A stretch of 64,000 bases of DNA from Astrothelium macrocarpum (GCA_021030915.1 JAGEMR010000057.1:62001-126000); one strand, 5' to 3'; positions 22,120 to 33,001 are shown, counted from the stretch's first letter. Translations and numbers: made by a program. Notes: generated by a model from the letters alone, not told the origin.

Positions 22120-24560
22120 TTTAATTGCCGAAATTTAATCTTAATATTAAAAAATTCTTTCATCTGACTTTTGTGTAAAATATATTATTTATAATGGGTT
22201 TCAATTCTGAAATTTTTTTTATTACTCCTTCTGAAATTTCTGATATATAAAAGTCTGGAAAAAAGATTTCAGATCTTCATCAGTATATCCGCGATCTATG
22301 TGAAAATGAGCCAATTAGATAAAATAAACGATTGTTTCTTTATTATAATCAAAAGAATTATTCATACGTATCGAATGTTAATACAAATTTTCGATATTAT
22401 ATTATAATATATAATATCATTAATAAAATTCATATTTTTCGTACAAAAGAAATTTTATATATTTAATTTATGCAATTATATAAAAAGGTTATAAATGATG
22501 CGTATGAAATGGATGAATTTAAGATTCTGATATTAAAAAGAATTCTTAATAAAGATATTTTCAGAAAAATACTGATTAATCTGATTATCGTATAAAATCT
22601 TCCATTCCAATTATTCGAATGGCCAGAATTTTATATGATCTATTTAATTCTGAATTCTGTATCAATTTCAATGATCCATTTAAATGATAAAAATCTTATT
22701 TCTTTTATTTAAAAATAATACGATTATCAATAAAATATTATATAAAAGGATTTTTAATTTATATTTATAAATATCCATTTTTTTATTGATATCTGGATCT
22801 CATCAAATAATTTTTTTTTTTTTATAATTTATATTCATTATATGAATAATAAAATAAAATTTCGGAATATCTTTTTTATCCTTCATATAATAATTGAATA
22901 TTCAAAAGAGAATTAATGGAAATTCATTCTTCCGGTATTTCAAAAATATGAGATTATATAAAAATTTGATATTCTAATCGTAGATAATTCAAATATAAAT
23001 GATATCTTCTATTTTATAATGAACAAATATATGAAAGAATAAGACATTAATTGGAATCTATAAAAATAAAAAATTCGTTATCAAGAATATATTATCAATC
23101 TCGCCGTATAAGACTTTTTATTCAAAAATTTTTTTGATTCAATAATATTTAAATCATATAATTGGAAAAAAAATAAAGATATAAATTTGAATAAAAAATA
23201 GATAAAAAAGAAGGCAGATCAATTTCGTATATTTGGAATTCTTGAAAAATTTTATAATATTATTATTTATAACCGTAATTCGCCATTTCGTTCGGTGGAA
23301 TTTAGACGAATAATTGGAAGAATAATTTTATTAAATAATCATACAAAATGGAATTCCTGATTTTTTTTTTTCGATATAATTTTAAAATATGAGATCAATA
23401 TCAATGAATATATTAAATTTCATTTCGATATTTTACCGTCCAATATTTTTAATATATATAAATAGAATCAGTTTCGTATAATTCATATTTTTTTAGAATC
23501 GTTTTATTATATAATATTTGAAATATAAGATCATAAAATATATTTAAATAAAATTCTTTTGACGATGGATATTTTATTCATATATATAGAGAATTCTTTA
23601 GTATAAAATCTAATCTTATTTATACGAAATTTTATTAATAAAAAATAAAAATGAATATAAAAAATTTAATAAAAAATTTGCCGTACGAATCTATAAATAT
23701 TAGAAAAAATATCGGAAATATTATTAATATTCAGATAATTTATCGTATTATATAATAATATTTATATTTTATTCAAATAATCATATAAAATATATCAAAA
23801 AAATCTGATAAAAAAATTGGAGAAAAATAATTTTATATAAAATTGAATTTTTTTAATACCGATTTAAAAATATTCATAATATTTCTGAATTTATTTTATA
23901 TATTGATATTTAAAATCAAATTTTACCGGAATAACGAATCTAATTAAATACGTATAATAAGATTTATATAAATATATAAAATAAAATTGAAATAAAGAAA
24001 TAAATAAAAAATGAATATGAAAAATATTATAATAAAATATTATACGATATTAAAAATATAATAATTTTATAATAATGATATCAAAATCAATAATAAAAAT
24101 ATTGGCCATTTCTTTCATATTTTATAATAAAAATATTTTTCATTTTAATAATGAATGATAAATCTGAAAGAATTTTTTCATATATACGTTATACGATTTT
24201 ATAAAAAAGAATAATTCTTGATCCAATGAATATTAAAAGAATTAAATATTTAAAAAACTGGATTCGAAAAAAGATATCAAAAATTGAATATTTATATAAT
24301 GAATAAAAATAAATATCTTTTTTATTAATTTATTATATAATATATATAAAATTTTTTATATAAAATATAAAATTTGTAATTAAATTCATATTATAAAAAC
24401 GTTTTTTTTTTTTTTAAAATTTTCAAATAAAAATATAATAATTTATAAATTTATCAATTATTTATAAATTTTATATAAATATTTTTAATGTATTTATTTG
24501 ATGAATAGAATATCATACAAAATTTTTTGGACGACTGATATATGTAGATCTAATTTGATT
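22120..24560. other. Extremely A+T-rich interior (about 85% A+T), probably mutated by RIP
   Basis: Sampled 60-base lines carry between about 2 and 18 G+C; the average is near 15%. TA steps dominate and stops occur in all frames. Short protein-like runs remain (for example around 22595-22685 on the plus strand), consistent with a former coding region. Repeat-induced point mutation (C to T in repeated DNA) is the usual cause of such tracts in ascomycetes. An alternative is inserted organellar or other A+T-rich DNA. Confidence 0.65.
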
Positions 24561-24606
24561 TAGAAATGGGCCCAGGATGATCCTTAGTATTAGGATAATT
24601 ATCCAG

Positions 24607-24621
24607 ATCCTATGCTATCCA
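24607..24621 (-). repeat. Right subterminal inverted repeat
   Basis: Perfect inverted 15-bp match to 22053-22067, about 26 bp inside the right terminal repeat. Confidence 0.75.
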
Positions 24622-24646
24622 GCTATTATGCTATGTTATGCGATCC

Positions 24647-24668
24647 AATGATCCTTCCGACCCCTGCC
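24647..24668 (-). repeat. Right terminal inverted repeat
   Basis: 22 bp, perfect inverted match to 21995-22016. Confidence 0.9.
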
Positions 24669-25285
24669 TGGAAGGATGAGGTCAATGGAACACTTAGACT
24701 ATTGAATGCGAGCTAGTCCCAACATCACATGCGCATGTCTCTCCAAGATATCATGTGCGAGAACGCTAGATGTAAGTAATATATCCCGTTTAAGTAAACT
24801 TTCCTAGCCTATGTACTTGAAAGTCTGCACAGGGATCAACAACGTTAGCGCCCTAGCACCGCAACAACTCTGTCGTAGGATACGACACGTGACTCGATCA
24901 TGACTTGGACGTCTCTGAATCGGATCTCCTGACCTTAAACTTTTAGAATGGCTAAATAGAAGCTGTACACCTTCGTCCAAGCGGCTGCGATGGCGTAAGT
25001 AGTGGTCCAATGCCGTTGCGGAGCTTGTTTTCCAACGCTGTTGATCACATGGGCTCTGAGCCATTCGCCGCGATTGATTGTGCATGCACACAAATGTCCG
25101 GGTAGAAACGCTGTGATGGGTCGCCATAGCCAATCCGTGGCGACTGGACGCTTTGACGCCGTGGGCAATCCAATTCGGCTATCAGTCGTCATCACTCCGC
25201 CTTTGTGTGCGAGGTTCTTGTCGTCTGGTAGAGAACATCGCCAGTCTTGATCATCATCAAGGCTCCTCATATGTTGACCTTTGTT
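24669..25285. other. Spacer between the element and the PGAP4-like gene
   Basis: No supported gene. It contains the 3' flank of the PGAP4-like gene, which reads on the minus strand. Confidence 0.4.
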
Positions 25286-26563
25286 CTAAATCTCCTCAAC
25301 CATTCTCATGTGATCTGTCCTCAGCTTCTCAGGATCCAAGGTCTCAAATGCAGCCGACCAAACTGCCTGTGCCTCTGCCGCGTCAATGTTACGCGTAGAC
25401 TCGATACCCATATGTTGCACCATTACAGGATAGAGCGACAGGCGCGACAGCTTCTCTGTCGTGGCGTACTGATTGATCATGAGATCATACTGACCGGTCT
25501 CCTGCTCACGTAGACTCTTGACGACACCTGGAATCTGCTCGCGCGGGTAGAGGAGTGCCTGGGAGCAACAGCCAAAGTTCTGCTTGACAAGACCTGGTCG
25601 AGGCGGTAGCAACGAAGCTTTGCCGGTCTGATAGAAAAGGACGACAAGCGACGGTATGGCGACAATGCAGACGACGGCCAACGTGGCATTGTCGAGGTAC
25701 GGACGCAACGTTGGCGCCGCACGCCGCAGCGCCAATAGCATGCCCAAGATAGCGCATGCCAGGCCTAAAGAAATCCGATGCTCATGGTTGCCGCCAACAC
25801 GCCGTGAATTCCAGCCTGTCGAGCGCTCTTGGTTGAAGAGCCGCAGATACAGCCATTCACGCGTGGTCATGCCCACTATTTGTTCCGCTTCTTGCAGCGC
25901 TTTAACAGTCCGTACCAACCACGAGTCTGCCAGCAGCACGTCTCCCTCGAGCATGAGCACATACGGCGTGCCTGTATTGTAGCAGCTCTCCAGTGCATAA
26001 GTGTAATCGTAGATGCTTTTGGCCTGCCAGTCTGCTTCTTGTTCTAGTTTTTGCGCCCTGGTCCTCGCATTGGCGTCGAGCGAGTACGAATTGACCGTGT
26101 CAACGATTCCACGAAGCCAGGGCTGGTGAAATGTCGGGTGGAGCGCCGGGTCGGTATTGGCGAAGAAGACCGTAAAATAGACGTTCTTGCGCTCTTTCTG
26201 AGACAGACCGACAAGCGCGCTTCCTATTGCATCCTCAATATACTGCACGCCCTTCCGACGGACCGTGACAAAGCTGACACAGATAGTAGCATTATCGCCT
26301 GCCTTGAGGGCTATAGAAGGATTTGTCCCAGAGCCTTCCGACTGTGGAGCGCTCTTGCTGATTTCCGCCGTATGAGCTTTAAGGTATTCTTGAGCCTGTC
26401 GCTGGCGATAGTCGCTGTATCGCCGCTCGAATGCATATTTACTGTCGAAAAAGATACTCCCGGGGTCACGGTAGAAATGCAAGTGGCCGTACATGATCAA
26501 GAGGGCGACGAAGACCAAGAACACAGACAGGGAGCGAGCCACCGATCGTATCCAAGAGGCCAT
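25286..26563 (-). CDS. PGAP4: PGAP4-like Golgi glycosyltransferase (425 aa)
   Basis: Resembles PGAP4/TMEM246, the Golgi GalNAc-transferase that adds a side chain to GPI anchors, and its fungal relatives. Single exon. An N-terminal signal anchor (SVFLVFVALLIMYGHLHFY, residues about 13-31) is followed by a lumenal GT-A-type region. That region contains ICVSFVTVRRKGVQYIEDAIGSAL and the acidic motif MLEGDVLLADSW. After YLRLFNQERSTGWNSRR the domain is interrupted by two adjacent membrane segments (about residues 266-290 and 295-320). It then resumes with PRPGLVKQNFGCCSQALLYPR. This insertion of a transmembrane pair within the glycosyltransferase fold is the hallmark of PGAP4. The catalytic function is inferred from that family and the acceptor in this fungus is unknown. 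Confidence 0.8.
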   Translation of the reverse strand: MASWIRSVARSLSVFLVFVALLIMYGHLHFYRDPGSIFFDSKYAFERRYSDYRQRQAQEYLKAHTAEISKSAPQSEGSGTNPSIALKAGDNATICVSFVTVRRKGVQYIEDAIGSALVGLSQKERKNVYFTVFFANTDPALHPTFHQPWLRGIVDTVNSYSLDANARTRAQKLEQEADWQAKSIYDYTYALESCYNTGTPYVLMLEGDVLLADSWLVRTVKALQEAEQIVGMTTREWLYLRLFNQERSTGWNSRRVGGNHEHRISLGLACAILGMLLALRRAAPTLRPYLDNATLAVVCIVAIPSLVVLFYQTGKASLLPPRPGLVKQNFGCCSQALLYPREQIPGVVKSLREQETGQYDLMINQYATTEKLSRLSLYPVMVQHMGIESTRNIDAAEAQAVWSAAFETLDPEKLRTDHMRMVEEI

Positions 26564-28414
26564 GGCGCCTGTAAGCTTTGTAGCGGATAGTAGGGGATCA
26601 ATTGGAGACGATCGAAAGGCTGTCGTAATATTTTCAACGTTGCATTGCCAACACTCAAATAGATCAAAATTGCACGTCTGGATACACCCAGCCGCCAGGT
26701 TGATGGGAGTAGAAGTGAGAGATAGAGAATATTTGAGATAGAAATGGATAGATCAACCCCAATTACCATCACTATTACTCACCTGAAATAAGCCGGAATC
26801 CCCACATACCTTTTTTCATGCACAAGCGCTTTGCTTCAGCCCACTTAGGCTACCTCCTCGTGACGGTGCACATGTAGTTCGGTCTACCGGGCCTAACATT
26901 GTTGGATCCACCTGGTATCAACGTCCATTCCCTGCCCAAGAGCGGACACCGAGTACATGTACAGCCATTTTTCACCCTGGAGGGCAAGGCATGAATTGTC
27001 ACAAATATATCGCGAGCTTGCGAAACATATGGGGCCATCTTTCGTATTTCTGGCCAACCGGCGAAGACGAGCTATTGCAAGTAACTACTTCGTGAGAATA
27101 TAGCGTTCGTATGCTTCTGCTGATTTGACGCATTGCCTGAACCGTGCTGATTTGTGTCATACTAACATGGATTAGCTACAGTAGGATCTGTGGCCTTAGG
27201 GTAAATTAGGATTGCGGGCTTCACCTTCCCGTCCGAAAGCCATAATGCAGGAAGCAGCCTACCCGAACGTGCTTTATAAAATCAAAAATTCCTCCAGAGC
27301 GAGGATCCAAGAGTTTTGTGGATGACTACGTTGTGAAAACGCTGCTGGAAGTTGTCCGCTAATTCCGATGTCGCCGGTCATCACGCTTAATGCCCTCACC
27401 CAGCCCATCTTCTGCTCGTACATGCGCGACGATTCAAAGAACCCATATATTAATTACCGTCTTCGTGTCTATGCCCGCAATTGGCCTTTTGTTGACTAAT
27501 CGCAGAATTTGATCCAATGTGTGAATCGAAACCAAAGTCGGTCTGCTGCGCCACTGACAAAACCCTTGTTATTCAACCGAGACATCCCGTAAATTTTGAA
27601 GCGCCTCGTAGGCCGCGTAGCCGTGTTCTGAGGATTGGAACCGCGTTCAATTGAATGCCACTCTAATTCTTGTTTGAGGCCGCCTTTGTCGTCATGTTGG
27701 TTACAAAGATCCGAAACACAGCCTGATCCTTCGCAAACGATTTAATTGAACCCAGTCAGCACCTATGGATCTTCCTGTTGTTACCATTGTATCTACATGA
27801 TCAACTTTCTAAGACGCAAAGATACGAAAGTACTCTGATCAAGGAGGGATTGCCAGTGATAGCAGGGAAGGCAAAGCGTTGTAACATGGAAATGAGAATA
27901 TAGTTAGCGAACTGAGAGGAAAGAACGTTGCGCCATGAGTTTGAGGCTGAGCTGACGGCTTCGCTTGATTGGTCGCGTCCGACAGCTCAAAGAGAGATTA
28001 GTAATCATTCAATGTCAAGGGGACATAAGGTAATGAATCTGATAATTATGTACAGCTCTAAATCGGATTTCGGACGGAGATGAGATGGGCACGGCTATTC
28101 TCAGTACTCAATGGAAAAAAACGACACCAAAGTCAGGGGAGATGACGTAGCTAATCAGCTAACCTACTTTGTACTAGACTAAAACTGATTTTACGGGCAT
28201 GACTTCCCAGCGCGAGTCTCGGTAACCCGAATTACCCTACCTAGCTGCTCAAAGCATGTAGACTTGTACTCCACAAGGCGTGCGGACATCTCCGATAGAG
28301 GTGATGTGCGTAATGTTGGAGCGTGAGATAGCAGCTTTGCATTCATAAGACTCAATTCCGCCTCAGATAAACGAATCTTGCCAGGAACATCATATCAATT
28401 CGGTTGACAAAGAA
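26564..28414. other. 1.85 kb intergenic region
   Basis: It lies between divergently read genes (PGAP4-like on minus, hydrolase on plus) and should hold both promoters. No gene, RNA or repeat was recognised. Confidence 0.45.
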
Positions 28415-29454
28415 ATGGCACAAATTCAAGACCAAAAGCTCGCTGATTTAGGTCTGGCAAAAACCGTTTCGAGTAAAAAAGTTGTCAGTTATCATCGCGA
28501 CCTGGAGAAGGCCAACAGCAAAAACCCAATTCTTGTGCTGCTTCATGGATACCCTCAGAGTGCTTACATGTGCGAGATTCACTCGTTCATCCCAATCACT
28601 ACTAACAAGTCAGATGGCGTCTTCTGATCCCGCTGCTCTCGGACAAGCCTCTCTTCGTCCCTGACCTGCCTGGGTACGGCAGTAGCGCTCCGCCTGAGCA
28701 GCATGACAAAGTTAATGTTGGACTTCGTGTTCTTGAAGCTCTCCGGGAAATATTCAACGATGTAAGCAAGAGCGCTGTCGAATCACTCCCGATTGTCCTT
28801 ATCGGACACGACCGAGGCGCCAGAGTCGCAGACGCACTTCACGTCTCCAACGGAAAGGCCGACATCATGGGCTTCCAAGTTATCGGGCTGGCCTTGCTCG
28901 ATATTGTTCCAACGATATATCAGTGGCAAATTGGAGAATCAGCTCTCGCTCAGGTCGGCTACTTCCACTGGTCTTTCCTCGCCAATGTTGCTCTTGCAAA
29001 AACCATGATCATGGCATATGGTGGGGGAAAGTGGGCTGGTGCTATGATTGACCGCTGGGCGGGATCGAACGCGGAAGGACGCAAGAAGCTGATGAGTGGG
29101 AACTCTTTGACCGTTTTCAGCAGCTTTTTTGAGCAGGAATCTGTTATCGAGGCGTCGTGTCGAGACTATGAAGCGGGTGCTTTGGCTGACCTGGATGCGC
29201 AGACAAAGGCCATCGACCAGAATCAGCGTATCACGGTCCCTCTGCTTCTGATCTACAGCGATGGTTTTCTACCGAAGCGAGCCAGAAAGCCCATACCTGA
29301 AGTGTGGGGTCCGCCTTTTAGTGAAGATCCAAGCCTAATTACGTCGAGACCTATAGGGGACGGGATCGGTCACTTTCTTCCAGAAGAAGCACCAGAAACG
29401 ACAGCAGAGGCGTTGCTTGGTTGGCTACCGTCGCTTCAGACTCGAGTTCGTTGA
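28415..29454 (+). CDS. Alpha/beta hydrolase, epoxide hydrolase/haloacetate dehalogenase type (331 aa, two exons)
   Basis: Exons 28415-28569 and 28614-29454 are separated by a 44-nt GT-AG intron. The oxyanion-side motif is LLHGYPQS (about residue 44). The nucleophile is Asp118 in LIGHDRGAR, which points to epoxide hydrolases or fluoroacetate dehalogenases rather than Ser esterases. The likely acid is Asp268 (LLLIYSDGF) and the catalytic His is His305 (GDGIGHFLPEE). A helical cap lies between about residues 150 and 250. There is no signal peptide, so the enzyme is probably cytosolic. Substrate unknown. The intron is short but restores IWRLLIPLLSDKPLFVPDLPGYG, as expected in the family. Confidence 0.88.
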
Positions 29455-30951
29455 TTTAGTGCTTACTAAGAGAACTGGATAAGTGGTATGTGGTTGAGTT
29501 GCCTCGCTAAGAGCCTGAAACTTAATCGAATACTTTGGAAAGGCCAGCAACACAAGGTGGTGGGATGTGGTAGCAAAACACGTAGGCAATGCGAACAAGC
29601 AGTTGTCGTAATCCATGAGAAAAAATTATATGGGTCAGAGCTATGGAAAGAACCTGTTTTCCACTGTTCGCACTTTCTGTCTACATACAGCTAATAATGC
29701 AGCATCAGTGAGGCCCAAAATCGCCGATCCGCCAAGAAGTCCTTCATATCTATTCATCCATCTGTCAGACCGAAAATATCATCCTTGGGCTCCCCCACCA
29801 TGCCTTCTCTTGCGGTCTGTCTGTCATGAGCTGCATTTTGAACCCAATAGCAAGGCTAGTAAGACTTACCACAGCTCTTATAAAGAGGCTTAAACCTCTC
29901 TTCGACCGTAATGTGTTGTTTACATCGCCGTTTCCCAAAATACTCGCCCTTCATAATAGCTATCCGACATTTCTCTACAAGACGGTACTTGTTGCAGCCA
30001 CATGTGTAAGAAAGCTCTTTATAGTTACACATACTCGAAGATCGTCTTCGCGTGTTCTCCAGGACCAACAGTAGAGTTATCGAAGAGGAGTGATGGAGCT
30101 CGGTTCTTCAGTCAGTTATCTGAGAATGATGTCCCAAACACTCGAGTTGGTAATTGTGTGAAAATCTCGTTTGTGATAGTGATTGTCTTTGCGATATTGC
30201 CAATAACATGTTGGTGGACCAACCTTTTCCATGTCCAGCGGAGTGCTTTTCGAGCAATACGACTTAATGACTCCGCTCATTACTCTGAAATGACCAAAAC
30301 AAAGTCGAGGCAAGGGAGGCGCTTATTTTGCATCTCGGTAAGATGTTGTTTGACAGTTTTGCTCTTCATGAATCATGTACAAACATCACCGGTAACTTGC
30401 ATTCATTCTTGAACGTACACGCACATTGTTAACCGTCACAGAACAATATAGCTCACCCATCTTGTTGACTGTTGGTAGCTGAGTTTGTCAAATTCCGAAT
30501 AGTCACAAATTAAGTCGTCATTTCGGTTGCCCAAGTCATCTGTGATTCAGCGACGCTGACATATAGTTATGCTACTGTCATATGCGAGCAATATTTGCCT
30601 TTGAGAATGCCCTCAAAGGCTACCGTACAGACACAACCGGCTTGCACTCTTCAGGAACGCATTCGTCCTTTCCAATTTTCAATGTGCGACTCTCAGATAA
30701 TGCGTAAGATCGAGTAAGGAGACTATCCCTGATTGCCAACGCAATTAACTACCACGATTGCAATCAATAAATGCATCACTACAGATCACGAGGATTTCAA
30801 TCATGCCATCAGAATAGAACCTAAAAAATAAGTTGGCAGGTAAGCAAGTGTAGAGGGAGAGCCAGCTCTCAGGTTCTGATGAGTATCTGCTATATACTTC
30901 TTGGACATGACAGCCCCTAGCTCTGGGTACCAGCAGACAGCCAAGTATTCT
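29455..30951. other. 1.5 kb intergenic region
   Basis: Only short overlapping frames on both strands (for example 29615-30412). No motif or gene could be supported. Confidence 0.45.
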
Positions 30952-31230
30952 CTAGTGACCAGCGGTCTCTTTACTGTCATCACCTTCCCGACCACGCTGA
31001 ACATGGTCGTCATTCCATCCGGACTCAGCAGGCCCAACACCAGTCGACTTGGATTTGCATTTGGATTTGGATTTGGATTTGCATTTAAGACAAAGGCCCC
31101 CGCACAACTGGGGCTTCTTCTCTATATTTTCTCCACTACATGGGGTTTCCGTCTCGATTGAGACCTTGCATGGACGATCCTCGTAATCATGGTGTTTGCA
31201 TCCATAATGTGTCGTATAGCGGAAACACAT
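30952..31230 (-). CDS. Small cysteine- and lysine/serine-rich protein (92 aa)
   Basis: One exon, ATG to TAG. The N-terminus MCFRYTTHYGCKHHDYEDRPC recalls small fungal proteins that begin with MC and a 'Y.C.H......C' pattern, all of unknown function. Nine cysteines occur in all. A low-complexity CKSKSKSKCKSKS tract follows at residues about 49-61, encoded by a 6-bp microsatellite. No signal peptide, so an intracellular protein is likely. A second frame on the same strand continues to 30801, so a spliced longer form cannot be excluded. Recognition rests on pattern only. Confidence 0.45.
   Translation of the reverse strand: MCFRYTTHYGCKHHDYEDRPCKVSIETETPCSGENIEKKPQLCGGLCLKCKSKSKSKCKSKSTGVGPAESGWNDDHVQRGREGDDSKETAGH
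31049..31086. repeat. Hexanucleotide microsatellite (GGATTT/GCATTT)
   Basis: About six imperfect tandem copies, lying in the coding frame of the 92-aa protein on the opposite strand, where they encode alternating Lys and Ser with one Cys. Confidence 0.8.
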
Positions 31231-31548
31231 GTTCGATGGTTGAATATATTCTTGTTTGATTAGCTCAAGGAACTCTAAGGGATAGCTGTCGAGGATAGGT
31301 TCTCACTTGAGGTTAATGTCAGCAAGGATGTAATTGTGCTGAGGAAGTTCTGTGGTAAAGATGTTTTTTGTGATATCCCAATCGACATATCGATGAAGAA
31401 GCCTTATATATGTCAAATCGAGAATGTACTGGAATCGAAGTCGGCGATGTGACTTCAATCACTCTCCAAGAATGACGAGGAATAGTGTGTGAGTGTTTGA
31501 TATTCATTGTCTTCGAACGTTGCTCATTTGTTTGATCGGACCGACAAA
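31231..31548. other. Spacer between two small minus-strand genes
   Basis: Nothing supported here. Confidence 0.35.
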
Positions 31549-32067
31549 CTACGGCATTCTCTTTCTGACAAACAGGGCCTCTTGGACGTTCTCAAATGCC
31601 TCCCAAGGTTCATTCCTTGGGCCTTGGTGACAAATGAATGTGTATTGTGAGCTCGATGAGCCATCTCCAAATGCGAGCCTTTCAGTATTCATTGTATCAC
31701 ATATCTCATATTGACAGCCAAAGGTATCCAGACAGATATGTAAGCCTAACTCACCATATCATGTTCTGATCCAGTAATGACTATCTCGAATGTATTGCTA
31801 CATTTGTCTTGTATGAATATGAATTCAAGAGAGGCTGCGAACCTTTTGGAAGTCCTGGGAACCAATTGAAGTTGCACTCCGTCTACATTGTAACAGTCCC
31901 ATCTTGTTCGCTCATGTTGTAAATTTTGGTGAAGAAGGTCGCTTCAATGGACTCACCTGTTCGTTTCGCGGGGTGAATAATGAGTGAGTCTCAGCCAGCG
32001 TGGATGGAAGATAAAGTCATCAGATTAGAGTTCTATGTTTAGCGTTATTGGGGACCTCAAAATCCAT
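31549..32067 (-). CDS. Candidate multi-exon small protein of unknown function
   Basis: Reading the minus strand with introns gives a coherent protein that a simple open-frame scan misses. The 3' exon (31549-31704) encodes ICDTMNTERLAFGDGSSSSQ and ends VRKRMP. It joins through a 50-nt intron (31705-31754, donor GTGAGT) to an exon with DCYNVDGVQLQLVPRTSKRF and CSNTFEIVITGSEHDM (31755 to about 31910). A further intron with donor GTGAGT (31911-31956, or a variant acceptor 9 nt inside the exon) leads to 31957 and upstream. The 5' end is uncertain: one model starts at 32067 (MDFE) and splices with a weak GTCCCC donor; otherwise in-frame stops intervene. No family is recognised. Either a real short gene or one with a damaged 5' end. 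Confidence 0.4.
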
Positions 32068-32239
32068 AATCAGAGAACCTCATGGCTTAGTAAACGCCGT
32101 TGAAAATAGACTTTGTAAAGCTTTTGCAACAGAGGAGGGAGAATCAACGAATACTAGTATAAAAACTGCTGCCAACGAGGCCACTTCATCGTTGTAGTCA
32201 ACCTCAATTCCACTCTACCTAGTAAATTCTATTCTGTAC

Positions 32240-32611
32240 TCAAACGTTGTTCAGCAAATCCGAAGGCAAGTCATCGTGGTATCGTCTCGACACATACTGC
32301 CCATACTCCTCTCCCAGAAGAGCATCTCGCACATAATAAAGAGCCATAGTAGCCTTGCAGTGGTAGCCATGACAGCATGAACTCTCAGACCCGGAAGTAA
32401 CGATGTTTCCAGAAGCGACAGCACATATTCGTTTGTTTTCCGCCCGCATTGAGCAGAGCTGCTCTAAATTGAGGTGGCTCATAAGTGTTCTATCTAGTCC
32501 ACAAGGCTTATTTAAACTCAACATTGGCACCATATCCGGTATCTTTCCACAGTGACGACGTGATTGTAAATCGCCGTAAAGATATGGAGCAGCGAAAGCA
32601 CTCGCTACCAT
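32240..32611 (-). CDS. Possible small protein (about 123 aa), weakly supported
   Basis: An open frame from ATG at 32611 (MVASAFAAPYLYGDL...) to a stop at 32240. It contains six cysteines, with SSCCHGYHC near the middle and an acidic C-terminus. It has no recognised family. It shares a short segment (LQSRRHCG) with a degenerate locus at about 56,890-56,910. It sits in the island of small unknown genes, which is the main reason to list it. Confidence 0.25.
   Translation of the reverse strand: MVASAFAAPYLYGDLQSRRHCGKIPDMVPMLSLNKPCGLDRTLMSHLNLEQLCSMRAENKRICAVASGNIVTSGSESSCCHGYHCKATMALYYVRDALLGEEYGQYVSRRYHDDLPSDLLNNV
32546..32569. repeat. 24-bp sequence repeated with two transitions at 56888-56911
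   Basis: TCCACAG(T/C)GACGA(C/T)GTGATTGTAA in the same orientation at both sites. The two differences are both C/T transitions. Length alone does not exclude coincidence in a 64-kb window. Confidence 0.35.
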
Positions 32612-32757
32612 CCTTTGTGGCCACAAGATGATAAAATAAATCTCAACATCTCAACAAATTCAACAGGTATTTAAGCTCCGCACAATAGCATCTTTGTCGA
32701 GTTCCATCCATATTCGCTATCGACACTCAACCAAACCTCCATATTCATAAGCTCAAG

Positions 32758-32886
32758 ATGGCTCACGCCGACGTCAAGCTCAACGACGCCAAATATCTCA
32801 AGCATCTCATCTCTCTTGATCCCATACCTCTCCATGAAGAAGCTGAGGAGCTCAACCTTTTCAGGTCTTACACTGCTCTAAATTGA
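32758..32886 (+). CDS. Short open reading frame (42 aa), possible small gene
   Basis: ATG in a strong fungal context (CTCAAGATGGCT) after a leader-like C/A-rich sequence, with a TATTTAA element about 90 bp upstream. It encodes a hydrophilic, acidic peptide starting MAHADVKLNDAKYLKHLISL and ending with a TGA. No family recognised and no signal peptide. It may be an intact micro-gene or the first exon of something decayed. Confidence 0.35.
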   Translation: MAHADVKLNDAKYLKHLISLDPIPLHEEAEELNLFRSYTALN

Positions 32887-33001
32887 AAGGATCTTGCGGT
32901 AGCAGGCATGCTCGACTTTTCAGTATTGACATATATCGGAACTAGAATTCAAAAGTAAGAGTCAGAAGCATTGGCTTTGGTCGACAGGGTTTTGACGTGC
33001 C

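Larger units (their letters stand above)
21995..24668. mobile_element. 2.67 kb element with perfect 22-bp terminal inverted repeats and an A+T-rich interior
   Basis: The two ends are perfect inverted copies over 22 bp; the inner 20 bases read CAGGGGTCGGAAGGATCATT on the left and its reverse complement on the right. A second pair of 15-bp subterminal inverted copies (TGGATAGCATAGGAT) lies about 45-60 bp inside each end. CAGGG-type ends with subterminal repeats recall hAT-superfamily DNA transposons, but no 8-bp (or other) target duplication is visible in the flanks. The superfamily is therefore not established. No frame of useful length survives inside. It is best described as a dead class II element whose interior was mutated towards A+T. 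Confidence 0.7.

Noticed and set aside
24804..25270. Minus-strand frames of about 110 residues downstream of the PGAP4-like gene
   Set aside because: Two overlapping frames in different phases, no motif, and no splice link to the neighbouring gene.
32158..32167. TATAAAA box as promoter of the minus-strand gene ending at 31549
   Set aside because: The element is oriented for plus-strand transcription and no plus-strand start codon with an open frame follows at a suitable distance.
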